Shown one piece after another: positions 26,297 to 34,511 of a stretch of DNA of 64,000 bases (within the stretch, counting starts at the first letter, position 1; every line of letters starts with the position of its first letter). Location of the stretch: positions 1 to 64,000 of the forward strand of contig JBGUYY010000072.1 of NCBI GenBank assembly GCA_045222555.1, given 5' to 3'. The DNA is from UBA1756 sp045222555 (GTDB taxonomy: Bacteria; Bacteroidota; Bacteroidia; Bacteroidales; WCHB1-69). A program made the position numbers and the translations under genes. A model generated the notes under the pieces. The model searched no databases. It saw only the letters and a list, made by a program, of their open reading frames with translations, and had not been told where the DNA came from.

Positions 26297-26476
26297 ATGA
26301 CTATCAAGTTTGTATGCAGGGGTTCCAAGACCAGCCGGAGGGACGGTCTGACACCACTGGAACTCTACGTAATTATCAATGGGAAAAGACGTTATGTCTC
26401 CCTCAACCGTAGGATTGACCCCAAGTTGTTCAATCCCAAGAAGCAGATTGTCCGTGGGGATGACCAGGTTTATAAA
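26297..26476 (+). pseudogene. truncated tyrosine integrase (N-terminal arm-binding domain only)
   Basis: About 60 residues from MTIKFVCRGSKTSRRDGLTP to FNPKKQIVRGDDQVY match the N-terminal SAM-like/arm-DNA-binding start of Bacteroidetes phage or conjugative-element integrases (I-F-V-R...PIELYIIINGKRxYISL...DPxxFNPKKQxV). After about 26476 the similarity stops; the frame continues to 26893 with low-complexity sequence and no catalytic domain. It sits 310 bases from the tmRNA end, where integrases of tmRNA-targeting elements usually sit. It is probably the relic of the enzyme that inserted this island. Confidence 0.75.
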
Positions 26477-26487
26477 AATGCAAACTC

Positions 26488-26527
26488 AGGTGCGGAAACT
26501 ATATATTTTACCGCACTTTCCGCACCT
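26488..26527. repeat. 11-bp perfect inverted repeat at the integrase break
   Basis: AGGTGCGGAAA (26488-26498) and TTTCCGCACCT (26517-26527) are separated by 18 AT-rich bases. It lies immediately after the point where integrase similarity ends, so it may mark a deletion or insertion end. Confidence 0.7.
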
Positions 26528-26857
26528 AAGTCATCATCCTCCCATCATCGTATAATATCTTCATCCTTTCATCTCGTCCTCGCAAATAGTTTTCAGTTAT
26601 CAATCAACATGTTATATGGAAGAGCTGATAAGAATCGGCTCATATTTTGTTCGAATTATGCTTTTTTAGCTCACAATGAGCCGATAATTGAAGAAATAAC
26701 GTTACTTTTGAGCCGATATGATTGTCCGTGTCGGCAGCAACAAAACCGGCCGGTGGGGGACTGCTGCCAAATAATTTTCCATTTTCAGTTTTCAATTTTC
26801 AATTCTCATTTTGCCAAAAAATGCTCACTTTTCTGCCATTTTTTAGCAGAAAAATGC
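26528..26857. other. non-coding stretch between integrase relic and hsdR
   Basis: No gene is supported. A second inverted repeat is visible (ATCGGCTCAT near 26632 and ATGAGCCGAT near 26676), with a further TTGAGCCGATA copy near 26710. There is also a run of TTTTCAATTTTCAATT-type simple sequence near 26776-26810. Confidence 0.5.
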
Positions 26858-26865
26858 TATTTTTG
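26858..26865 (+). promoter_or_regulatory. -7 element of the hsdRMS promoter
   Basis: TATTTTTG, 45 bases before hsdR. No clear -33 partner is seen. Confidence 0.55.
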
Positions 26866-26910
26866 CAGCGAAAAATGCAATAACTTCCGATAATACAAAT
26901 TATCACGAAT

Positions 26911-29631
26911 ATGACACCAGAAGAAAAAGCAAGGGTCAAGATTGACAAAATGTTTGAGGATGCCGGTTGGCAGGTCGTTAGTCGGAATGAATATACCCCA
27001 AATCTGACTGCTGCTGCAATTAAAGAAGGTTTGCTTAAACACAATCTTGAAGCTGATTATTTCTTGTTTATTAATGGCAAAGCTGTAGGTATTTTGGAAG
27101 CAAAAAGAGCTGATGTTGATGTGAATTGTGCTAAGGTTAAAGCTCAAGCTGAAAATTATGTCAACAATGTGCCACCTATCTATGCTGCATACGAAAAACC
27201 GCTGAGGATTATTTATCTATCTAATGGTGAAAAAGTGTTCTTTTATGATTATGCGAAGCATGATGGAAAATATATTGAAATAAATCGCATACACACGCCC
27301 AAGGAAATTGTCGATATTTTAGGAATCAGCGATTTCTATGCTGGATTGCCTGCATTGAAAAGCAAAGGATTAAGACACTGTCAGTTTGATGCTATAAAAG
27401 GTCTGGAACAGAGTTTCAAAAACGGGCAGAAACGTGCTTTGATGGTTTTGGCTACTGGTGCAGGCAAGACTTATACCGCATGTCTCGCTGCCTATCGTTT
27501 CTTGTCCTATACGCCGATGCGAAAAGTGCTGTTCTTGGTTGACCGTAACAACTTAGGCAAACAGGCGGAAGGCGAGTTCGGTACATTCAGACTTACTGAA
27601 AACAAAGAACCGTTCAACACGATTTTTGGTGTCAATCGCTTGAAATCGACAAAGATACCTTCAGACAGTAATGTTGTTATTTCCACAATTCAAAGATTAT
27701 TCTCATTGTTGAAGGGTGACGATGTGGATGATAATGATGAAGAGAGTGCTTTTGATGATAATGAGGACAATGTGGTGAGTCTGCCGACCAATCCATTGCT
27801 GCCGCCCGATTATTTCGATTTGATTATCATTGATGAGTGTCATCGTTCCATATATGGTAATTGGAAACAAGTTTTGGATTATTTCAAAACAGCCAAAATC
27901 ATTGGCTTAACAGCTACTCCAATTCCTGAAACTGTTGCATTTTTCAATAATAATATTGTTGTCAACTATACCCTGGAAGAATCTATTAAAGACGGCGTTA
28001 ATGTTGATCATCGTACCTTTAGAATTCGCACCGAAGTGACTGAAAATGGTGGCGCCATTCTGGAAGGTGATAGAACACGGCAAACCACAGTATATACTGG
28101 GAAAACGGAAAATGTTGTTTGGCAGGAGAATAAGAATTATACCCGAGAGGAACTCAACAGAAGTATCATCAATCCTGCGCAGATCAAGTTGATTTTGGAG
28201 ACCTATCGGGATTCTGTTTACACCGAAATGTTTGTTGACCCACAGCGTGAACCAAATTTCGACTATCTGCCAAAGACTCTGATTTTTGCATTGAATGAGA
28301 ATCACGCTAACAATATCGTGAAGATTGCAAAAGATGTTTTCAATAGGCATGATGATAAATACGTGCAGAAAATCACTTATTCTGTTGGTGACAGCAACGC
28401 TTTGATACGACAATTCCGTAATGATAAGGATTTTCGCATAGCGGTTACGTGTACGCTGGTGGCCACAGGCACAGATGTCAAGCCCTTGGAAGTTCTGATA
28501 TTTATGCGTGATGTGGCGTCAGAGCCATTGTTTGTCCAAATGAAAGGCAGAGGAGTGCGTACGATTGGCGATGAACAGTTGAGGAATGTTACGCCAAACG
28601 CCATTAGCAAAGACTGTTTTTATCTTGTTGATGCTGTTGGTGTTACGGAAAGACAAAAGTCGGTACCCAAACCAGGTAACGGACCGAAACCAGTTCCTCC
28701 CACGCTGAAAGAATTATTGGAGTTGCTTGCACATGGTAATTTGGAAGATGATAATTTGCGGATGTTGGCAAGCCGCTTGTCAAGAATCTATAATAAATGT
28801 ACGGATTCTCAAAGAGAAGAATTTGCGAATCTGGCACATATAACGATGAGCCAACTAGCAACGGACATCTTTAATGCTTTGGAAGACACATCGTTTGCTC
28901 CGTTTGTGGACATTAATGCCCCCAATGTTGAGCGCAAAACATTGATCGCATTACTGATTAACAATGTGCCAGCCCGAAACTATCTTCTGATTGTGAATGC
29001 AGGATTTATCAATACGCTTATGCCGGGCGAAGACAATCTCATATACAGTGGGTTTTCGAGAGAAGAGGCTATTGCTACCACATCCGCGTTTGAGGAGTAT
29101 TGTAACGAACACAAGGATGAAATAGAAGCGTTGCGTATCATTTATAATAATGATGGCGCTCCGATTACTTTCAAGATGCTCAAGGACTTGCAGACCCGTA
29201 TGAAAGCGTTTAACAACAAGTTTACCATTGCCAATCTATGGCATTCCTATTCTGTGGTTGACATCAATAACGTGGCGGTTTATAATGGCGCTGACCAGAA
29301 AAATGAGAAGGAAGCCCTCACCAACCTCATTCAGTTGGTGCGTTTCGCTTGGCATAAGATTTTGCGTTTGGAAAGTTTGTGTACGGGGGCTCAACAGCGT
29401 TTCAATTTGTGGTATGGTCAGATGCAGCGCGATATTACAGCGGAACAGATTAAATTGATGCGTCAGATTGTCGATTATATTGCGGCCAACGGAACGTGTC
29501 AGATTTCTGATATTAAAGATTATGACAAAACATTTGCGGCACAGCTTATAACGGAATATAAAGGTTTAAACCAAGCAAATGAGGCATTAGAATCGTTGTC
29601 GAGATTTATTATTTACAGAAAAGCAGCATAA
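26911..29631 (+). CDS. hsdR: type I restriction endonuclease, R subunit
   Basis: Motor and nuclease subunit of a type I restriction-modification complex, 906 residues. The N-terminal nuclease domain shows ADYFLFINGKAVGILEAKR (PD-ExK type, E-x-K near residue 63). The SF2 helicase has ATGAGKTYTA near 180, IIDECHRS near 308, LTATPIP, and KGRGVRTIGD near 546. An EcoEI-type C-terminal domain follows. hsdM begins seven bases later and hsdS two bases after hsdM, a tight operon. Confidence 0.95.
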   Translation: MTPEEKARVKIDKMFEDAGWQVVSRNEYTPNLTAAAIKEGLLKHNLEADYFLFINGKAVGILEAKRADVDVNCAKVKAQAENYVNNVPPIYAAYEKPLRIIYLSNGEKVFFYDYAKHDGKYIEINRIHTPKEIVDILGISDFYAGLPALKSKGLRHCQFDAIKGLEQSFKNGQKRALMVLATGAGKTYTACLAAYRFLSYTPMRKVLFLVDRNNLGKQAEGEFGTFRLTENKEPFNTIFGVNRLKSTKIPSDSNVVISTIQRLFSLLKGDDVDDNDEESAFDDNEDNVVSLPTNPLLPPDYFDLIIIDECHRSIYGNWKQVLDYFKTAKIIGLTATPIPETVAFFNNNIVVNYTLEESIKDGVNVDHRTFRIRTEVTENGGAILEGDRTRQTTVYTGKTENVVWQENKNYTREELNRSIINPAQIKLILETYRDSVYTEMFVDPQREPNFDYLPKTLIFALNENHANNIVKIAKDVFNRHDDKYVQKITYSVGDSNALIRQFRNDKDFRIAVTCTLVATGTDVKPLEVLIFMRDVASEPLFVQMKGRGVRTIGDEQLRNVTPNAISKDCFYLVDAVGVTERQKSVPKPGNGPKPVPPTLKELLELLAHGNLEDDNLRMLASRLSRIYNKCTDSQREEFANLAHITMSQLATDIFNALEDTSFAPFVDINAPNVERKTLIALLINNVPARNYLLIVNAGFINTLMPGEDNLIYSGFSREEAIATTSAFEEYCNEHKDEIEALRIIYNNDGAPITFKMLKDLQTRMKAFNNKFTIANLWHSYSVVDINNVAVYNGADQKNEKEALTNLIQLVRFAWHKILRLESLCTGAQQRFNLWYGQMQRDITAEQIKLMRQIVDYIAANGTCQISDIKDYDKTFAAQLITEYKGLNQANEALESLSRFIIYRKAA

Positions 29632-29637
29632 GTTTTT

Positions 29638-31074
29638 ATGGCAAAAGAAACACTTCAAAGGGAACAGACATTATCACAGAAAGTTTGGCAGCTTGCCACT
29701 GTTTTGGCGGGACAAGGTATTGGTTTCACTGATTATATAACCCAACTCACTTATCTTTTGTTTTTGAAAATGGACGATGAGAACACTGAGACTTTTGGCG
29801 AAGATTCAGCTATTCCAGAAGGCTTCAGATGGAAAGATTTACTCGCACTTGATGGTCTTGCGCTTATCAAACAATACGAGGATACGCTGAATATCTTGCA
29901 GAATGAAGATAATCTTATCGGTACTATTTATACAAAGGCTCAAAACAAAATCGACAAGCCGGTTTATTTGAAAAAAGTGATCACGCTCATCGATGAAGAA
30001 AAATGGCTTGTGATGGATGGTGATGTGAAGGGTGCCATTTATGAAAGTATTCTTGAAAAGAACGGACAAGATAAGAAGAGCGGTGCAGGTCAGTATTTTA
30101 CGCCTCGTTCGTTGATTCAGACAATGGTTGATGTGACCCGTCCGAAGATTGGCGAAACAGTTTGCGACCCGGCTTGCGGTACTGGCGGATTCCTATTGGC
30201 TGCTTACGATTACATGAAAAACCAGTCTCAGGACAAGGAAAAACAAGACTTTTTGCGTAACGAAGCATTGTCGGGCGTTGATAACACAGCTCTTGTGGTG
30301 ACATTGGCTTCAATGAATTTGTATCTGCATGGTATCGGCACCGACAGAAGTCCTATTGTTTGTCGTGATTCATTGGAAAAGGCTCCGGAAAACCTTGTCG
30401 ATGTGATTCTTGCCAATCCGCCTTTCGGTACTCGTCCTGCGGGTTCTGTGGAGATTAGCCGTGATGATTTTTATGTCGATACCAAGAACAACCAGCTGAA
30501 TTTCTTGCAGCATATAATGGTGTCACTCAAACAGGGTGGCCGTGCGGCAGTGGTGTTGCCAGATAATGTGTTGTTTGAGGGCAATGCCGGTGAGGTTGTC
30601 AGAAAAGAATTGCTTAAGAATTTCAACCTCCATACAATTTTGAGGTTGCCAACAGGTATTTTCTATGCTCAAGGTGTAAAGGCGAATGTGCTGTTTTTCA
30701 CCAAGGGAACTCCGACAAAGGATATCTGGTATTTCGATTACCGGACAGGAGTGAAGCATACGCTTGCCACCAACCCGATGCAACGGCATCATTTGGATGA
30801 GTTTGTTGAGTGCTATTGCGCTGACGACATGAGCAAACGTAAAGAAACTTACAATGCTGAAACCAACCCGAATGGCCGATGGCGCAAGTTTACGCTGAAA
30901 GAGATCACGGCTCGCGACAAAACCAGCCTTGATATCAGCTGGATTAAGCAAGGAGACGAGACTGAAGACATGTCGTTGGCAGAATTGCTCAACACCATTC
31001 AGGAGAAGAGCAATAAGATAGCCGACGCTGTTACCAAACTTCAAGCATTATTGGCAAACATAAAGGAGGATTGA
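29638..31074 (+). CDS. hsdM: type I DNA methyltransferase, M subunit
   Basis: N6-adenine methyltransferase of 478 residues that modifies and, with HsdS, recognises the target. The N-terminal helical domain (LSQKVWQLATVLAGQGIGFTD) is followed by the SAM-binding motif I VCDPACGTGGF near residue 177 and the catalytic NPPFGTRP near 260. QYFTPRSLIQTMV is a typical HsdM stretch before motif I. It works with whichever HsdS is expressed. Confidence 0.96.
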   Translation: MAKETLQREQTLSQKVWQLATVLAGQGIGFTDYITQLTYLLFLKMDDENTETFGEDSAIPEGFRWKDLLALDGLALIKQYEDTLNILQNEDNLIGTIYTKAQNKIDKPVYLKKVITLIDEEKWLVMDGDVKGAIYESILEKNGQDKKSGAGQYFTPRSLIQTMVDVTRPKIGETVCDPACGTGGFLLAAYDYMKNQSQDKEKQDFLRNEALSGVDNTALVVTLASMNLYLHGIGTDRSPIVCRDSLEKAPENLVDVILANPPFGTRPAGSVEISRDDFYVDTKNNQLNFLQHIMVSLKQGGRAAVVLPDNVLFEGNAGEVVRKELLKNFNLHTILRLPTGIFYAQGVKANVLFFTKGTPTKDIWYFDYRTGVKHTLATNPMQRHHLDEFVECYCADDMSKRKETYNAETNPNGRWRKFTLKEITARDKTSLDISWIKQGDETEDMSLAELLNTIQEKSNKIADAVTKLQALLANIKED

Positions 31075-31075
31075 T

Positions 31076-32431
31076 ATGAACACGAAACTGCTCAAACAAA
31101 AAATCCTTGACCTTGCCATCCGAGGCAAACTCGTGCCGCAAGATCCCAACGACGAGCCCGCAAGTGAGCTCCTCAAGCGCATCCGTGCCGAGAAGGAAAA
31201 ACTCATTGCGGAAGGCAAGATAAAACGCTCGAAAAAAACTGGTGATAAGCCGCATTATGAGAACGGAAATGTGCCTTTTGAGATTCCGAAGAGTTGGGAG
31301 TGGCAGACACTTGGTGATATTGGAAAGTGGCAGGCGGGTGGTACGCCCAGCAGGGGGCATAAAGAATACTTTGGTGGTGATATACCTTGGCTGAAAACAG
31401 GAGATTTAAATGACGGGTATATTACGGAAATACCTGAATTTATCACGCAAGCTGGTTTTGAAAACTCTTCAGCTAAACTTAACCCTAAAGACAGTGTTTT
31501 AATCGCTCTTTATGGTGCTACTATAGGAAAAGTTGGCATTTTGACATTTCCTGCAACAACAAACCAAGCTTGTTGTGCATGCATTGATCATCCTGCTGTT
31601 GAGAAATTGTTCTTGTACTATTTCTTGCGTCAGCATCGTGATGAGTTCATCTCTCAAGGAGGGGGAGGCGCGCAACCCAACATTTCCAAAGAGATTATTG
31701 TTGCCACACTTATCCCCATTCCACCTCTTGCGGAGCAGAAACGTATTATTTCGGGAATTGAAAAGTGGTTTGATCTAATTGACGAATTAGAGAATGCAGT
31801 TGTCGATTTGCAAGACAACATCAATCAAACCCAAAATAAGATTTTAGATTTAGCGATTCGCGGGAAATTAGTGCCACAAGACTCGACTGATGAACCTGCA
31901 ATAGAATTATTGAAACGGATAAATCCGAATTTTACCCCTTGTGATACCTCGCATTATGGGAACTTGCCGAAAGGGTGGGCAATTTGTAGATTAGAAGATA
32001 TTGTTGAGTATGAACAGCCTTCAAAATATATTGTTGAATCGACTGATTATTCTGAGGAATACAAAACGCCTGTATTAACACCAGGTAAGTCTTTTATCCT
32101 TGGATATACTAACGAAACAAAAGGCATTTACACTAATACTCCAACAATAATCTTTGATGATTTTACCACTGATTCAAGATACGTTGATTTTCCTTTTAAG
32201 GTGAAATCTTCAGCAATGAAAATTTTGCAAGTAAAAAAAGAAATAAACATAAAATACGTTGCTTACTTTATGAGTATTACTCGTTTGGTGGGAGATACTC
32301 ATAAACGATATTGGATATCTGAGTATTCAAAAATATCCATTCCAATACCGCCTAGAAAAGAACAAGATAGAATTGTTCAAAAGATTCAAGAAATAGAGGA
32401 AAGAATCCGAGAAATATGTGCAGAATTATAA
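31076..32431 (+). CDS. hsdS: type I specificity subunit, expressed copy
   Basis: DNA-recognition subunit of 451 residues, two bases after hsdM. It has two target-recognition domains (TRDs) separated by repeated helical regions: KILDLAIRGKLVPQDPNDEPASELLKRI near residue 10 and again near 255. TRD1 runs from about residue 62 to 215 (WEWQTLGDIGKW...) and TRD2 from about 295 (GWAICRLEDIV). Both TRDs start just after inverted repeats (31246-31265 and 31940-31970) shared with the opposing cassette at 32426-33592. The stop codon lies inside an 18-bp palindrome (32420-32437) that also holds the opposing stop. The sequence is thus one of several alternative forms. Confidence 0.94.
   Translation: MNTKLLKQKILDLAIRGKLVPQDPNDEPASELLKRIRAEKEKLIAEGKIKRSKKTGDKPHYENGNVPFEIPKSWEWQTLGDIGKWQAGGTPSRGHKEYFGGDIPWLKTGDLNDGYITEIPEFITQAGFENSSAKLNPKDSVLIALYGATIGKVGILTFPATTNQACCACIDHPAVEKLFLYYFLRQHRDEFISQGGGGAQPNISKEIIVATLIPIPPLAEQKRIISGIEKWFDLIDELENAVVDLQDNINQTQNKILDLAIRGKLVPQDSTDEPAIELLKRINPNFTPCDTSHYGNLPKGWAICRLEDIVEYEQPSKYIVESTDYSEEYKTPVLTPGKSFILGYTNETKGIYTNTPTIIFDDFTTDSRYVDFPFKVKSSAMKILQVKKEINIKYVAYFMSITRLVGDTHKRYWISEYSKISIPIPPRKEQDRIVQKIQEIEERIREICAEL
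31246..31265 (+). repeat. outer inverted repeat, left copy
   Basis: TAAGCCGCATTATGAGAACG, identical to the reverse complement of 33631-33650. It encodes KPHYEN in hsdS, immediately before TRD1. Confidence 0.92.
31940..31970 (+). repeat. inner inverted repeat, left copy
   Basis: 31 bp, perfectly matching the reverse complement of 32890-32920. It encodes CDTSHYGNLP, immediately before TRD2. Confidence 0.92.
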
Positions 32432-32437
32432 TTCTGC
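32420..32437. repeat. central palindrome carrying both hsdS stop codons
   Basis: GCAGAATTATAATTCTGC is a perfect 18-bp palindrome at the symmetry centre of the locus. The two opposing genes both end Ala-Glu-Leu-stop here and overlap by six bases. Confidence 0.88.
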
Positions 32438-33592
32438 GCTTATTGCCTTAAAATATGAGAACAATTCATCAATTTTAGAAACTATTCTTTTCTGTTCTTC
32501 ATATGGAGGAACTTCAACCACTATTTCTCTAAACAGTTTTTTGTTTAAGTGAGGTATTGCTGAACCCACTTTGTTTTCGCGCAATTGTTTTTGGTAGCTC
32601 ATTATGATATACAAAACAAAAGGTTTGTACATCTCTTTGCTTATATCAAGTATTTTGAAAGTGCTACCTTGATATCCGTCAATCGTGGTGGTAAAAATTT
32701 CTCCTGAGTTTTCTCCATCAACCAGAATCATAGTGCTGTTAGCTGGCACAAACTTTCCGCTCATCAAGTATTCACCATCACTTTTGCCGCGCAAGTACTT
32801 CACATCAAGATAAATTCTATTGATGTTTGATTGCTTTTCTCCATCAATAATACGACAAAGATCACTCATGGTAGAAATCGACCAATTTGTCGGCAAGTTC
32901 CCATAATGCGAGGTATCACATGGCCTAATTGCCGGATTAATACGTTTTAATAACTCAATGGCAGGCTCATCGTTTGGGTCTTGTTCCACAAGTTTCCCGT
33001 GGATGGCGAGGTCAAGGACTTTGCTCTGTGTCTGCTGAATAGCATAGAACAAATCTGCCTTGCTTACATCAATGTTGTCAATTTGTGCAAACCACAAATC
33101 TATTGATTGAATGATTCTACGTTGTTCTTCAATAGGTGGTATCGGTAGAAAAATATTCTTGAGATCGGTCTTGTTAAATTTGCCTTGTGCGGTTGCAGAT
33201 GAAATGTCATGCAACAAGTCATATCCCCAAGAAGATGAAAAGACAAAATACAAATACTTGGTCATTTCTTCTAAATACGTTCTAATTAGTATGGAATTTG
33301 GACCAAGAGTCATTGGCTTATGCAACTGAGGTACTATAAATACTTTACCTATTGATGCTCCAATGTTAGGCAAGATCAATTCTCCACCAATAAGATTAGA
33401 ATTCCTCAAAAAATCGTAACCATGCCTATCTATATAGACCAAATCTTTTTGAAAGTTGCTGCCAAAATCAGCTGTTCTAACCAAAATGGCGTAATTTTCT
33501 TCCTTATAATACTCAACATTTTCTCTCAAAGAAGCGAAACTTCCACTTGCAACAAAATCTGTAATTTTCGCAGCATAATCATCAAGTCGCAC
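32426..33592 (-). CDS. silent, inverted hsdS cassette
   Basis: An opposing specificity-subunit cassette of 388 residues as an open frame from GTG 33592. It lacks the N-terminal helical region of a full HsdS. Upstream, the frame continues as KPHYEN-VNAPFEIPSGWEWVRLDDYA through the outer repeat and reaches a stop a few codons beyond it, so no proper start exists. It holds an alternative TRD1, the central helical region (KVLDLAIHGKLVEQDPNDEPAIELLKRI), an alternative TRD2 (NWSISTMSDLC...) and a C-terminus (KIDELFSYFKAISAEL). It is unlikely to be translated in this orientation; it serves as a reservoir of specificities switched in by inversion. The TRDs differ strongly from those of the expressed gene, while the helical regions are alike. 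Confidence 0.88.
   Translation of the reverse strand: MRLDDYAAKITDFVASGSFASLRENVEYYKEENYAILVRTADFGSNFQKDLVYIDRHGYDFLRNSNLIGGELILPNIGASIGKVFIVPQLHKPMTLGPNSILIRTYLEEMTKYLYFVFSSSWGYDLLHDISSATAQGKFNKTDLKNIFLPIPPIEEQRRIIQSIDLWFAQIDNIDVSKADLFYAIQQTQSKVLDLAIHGKLVEQDPNDEPAIELLKRINPAIRPCDTSHYGNLPTNWSISTMSDLCRIIDGEKQSNINRIYLDVKYLRGKSDGEYLMSGKFVPANSTMILVDGENSGEIFTTTIDGYQGSTFKILDISKEMYKPFVLYIIMSYQKQLRENKVGSAIPHLNKKLFREIVVEVPPYEEQKRIVSKIDELFSYFKAISAEL
32890..32920 (-). repeat. inner inverted repeat, right copy
   Basis: 31 bp, reverse complement identical to 31940-31970, encoding CDTSHYGNLP in the silent cassette. Confidence 0.92.
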
Positions 33593-33630
33593 CCACTCCC
33601 AACCACTCGGTATCTCAAACGGTGCATTTA

Positions 33631-33650
33631 CGTTCTCATAATGCGGCTTA
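33631..33650 (-). repeat. outer inverted repeat, right copy
   Basis: Reverse complement of 31246-31265. It lies 45 bases before the recombinase start codon and marks the outer end of the invertible region. Confidence 0.92.
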
Positions 33651-33694
33651 CAAGAAGTCGCTTATATTACCATATCACTAAAATTTAAGAAGTT

Positions 33695-34498
33695 ATGGTA
33701 ACTAAATTCGAATCTTTTCTTCAGAGGTCAGACCTTTCGAAGAATACCGTCAGTTCGTATGTCTGGACGGTGCGCTATTTTGAAAAAACATACGGGGAGT
33801 TCAACAAAAAGAATCTGTTGGCATACAAGGGTTACCTTGTGGAGCATTTCAAACCGCAAACGGTAAATCTCCGGCTTCAGGCCGTCAACAAGTATCTGGA
33901 GTTTACTCATCACGACAAAATGAAAATGAAATTTGTGAAAGTGCAGCAGAAAAACTTCCTTGAAAACGTAATCAGCAATGCTGATTACAAGTTTTTGAAA
34001 TCCAGTCTGTTGAAGGATGGGCAAAAGGATTGGCACTTCGTGATTTGGTTCATGGCCGCCACGGGGGCGCGTGTGAGCGAACTGCTGCAAATCAAGGCGG
34101 AGCATGTGCAGTCCGGTCACATTGACCTTTACACCAAAGGTGGGAAAGTTCGGCGCATCTATATTCCGAGAACCTTACAGAAAAAGGCCATGCTATGGTT
34201 GTCAGAACGGCAAATATCCTCGGGTTATATCTTTCTGAACCGTTTTGGCAAGCGTATCACCACCCGAGGCATCGCCATGCAGCTGAAGTATTTTGCTGAC
34301 AAGTATGGGCTAAGGCGGGAAGTGGTCTATCCCCACTCTTTCCGTCACCGCTTCGCCAAAAACTTCCTTGAAAAGTACAATGACATCGCCTTGCTCGCCG
34401 ACCTGATGGGACACGAAAGCATCGAGACCACTCGCATCTATTTGCGTCGTACAGCAAGCGAACAACAGGAAATCGTGGACAAGGTGATAACGTGGTGA
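33695..34498 (+). CDS. tyrosine recombinase, probable hsdS invertase
   Basis: Site-specific recombinase of 267 residues, XerC/D-like in size. The N-terminal core-binding domain (SDLSKNTVSSYVWTVRYF) is followed by the catalytic domain with Arg in TGARVSELLQI (about 125), Lys in TKGGKVRRIYIP (about 150), HSFRHRFAKNF (about 214), GHESIETTRIYLR (His about 239, Tyr about 249). All catalytic residues are present. It starts 45 bases past the outer inverted repeat of the hsdS locus, so it is the likely enzyme for the inversions, as in Bacteroides and streptococcal phase-variable type I loci (family knowledge). It could instead be left from the mobile element. Confidence 0.9.
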   Translation: MVTKFESFLQRSDLSKNTVSSYVWTVRYFEKTYGEFNKKNLLAYKGYLVEHFKPQTVNLRLQAVNKYLEFTHHDKMKMKFVKVQQKNFLENVISNADYKFLKSSLLKDGQKDWHFVIWFMAATGARVSELLQIKAEHVQSGHIDLYTKGGKVRRIYIPRTLQKKAMLWLSERQISSGYIFLNRFGKRITTRGIAMQLKYFADKYGLRREVVYPHSFRHRFAKNFLEKYNDIALLADLMGHESIETTRIYLRRTASEQQEIVDKVITW

Positions 34499-34511
34499 GA
34501 ACAAAGTCAAT

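Larger units (their letters stand above)
31246..33650. other. invertible hsdS locus (nested double inverton)
   Basis: The region bounded by the outer inverted repeats holds the 3' part of the expressed hsdS and an opposing, promoterless hsdS cassette. Outer repeats: 31246-31265 and 33631-33650. Inner repeats: 31940-31970 and 32890-32920. Both pairs are symmetric around a central palindrome. Inversion at the outer pair would exchange TRD1 and TRD2 together; inversion at the inner pair would exchange TRD2 and the C-terminus only. Frame is preserved at both junctions. Confidence 0.8.

Noticed and set aside
32426..33592. Simple degenerate hsdS pseudogene
   Set aside because: The frame is fully open, shares perfect repeats with the active gene at both TRD starts and keeps frame across them, so a silent switch cassette is the better reading.
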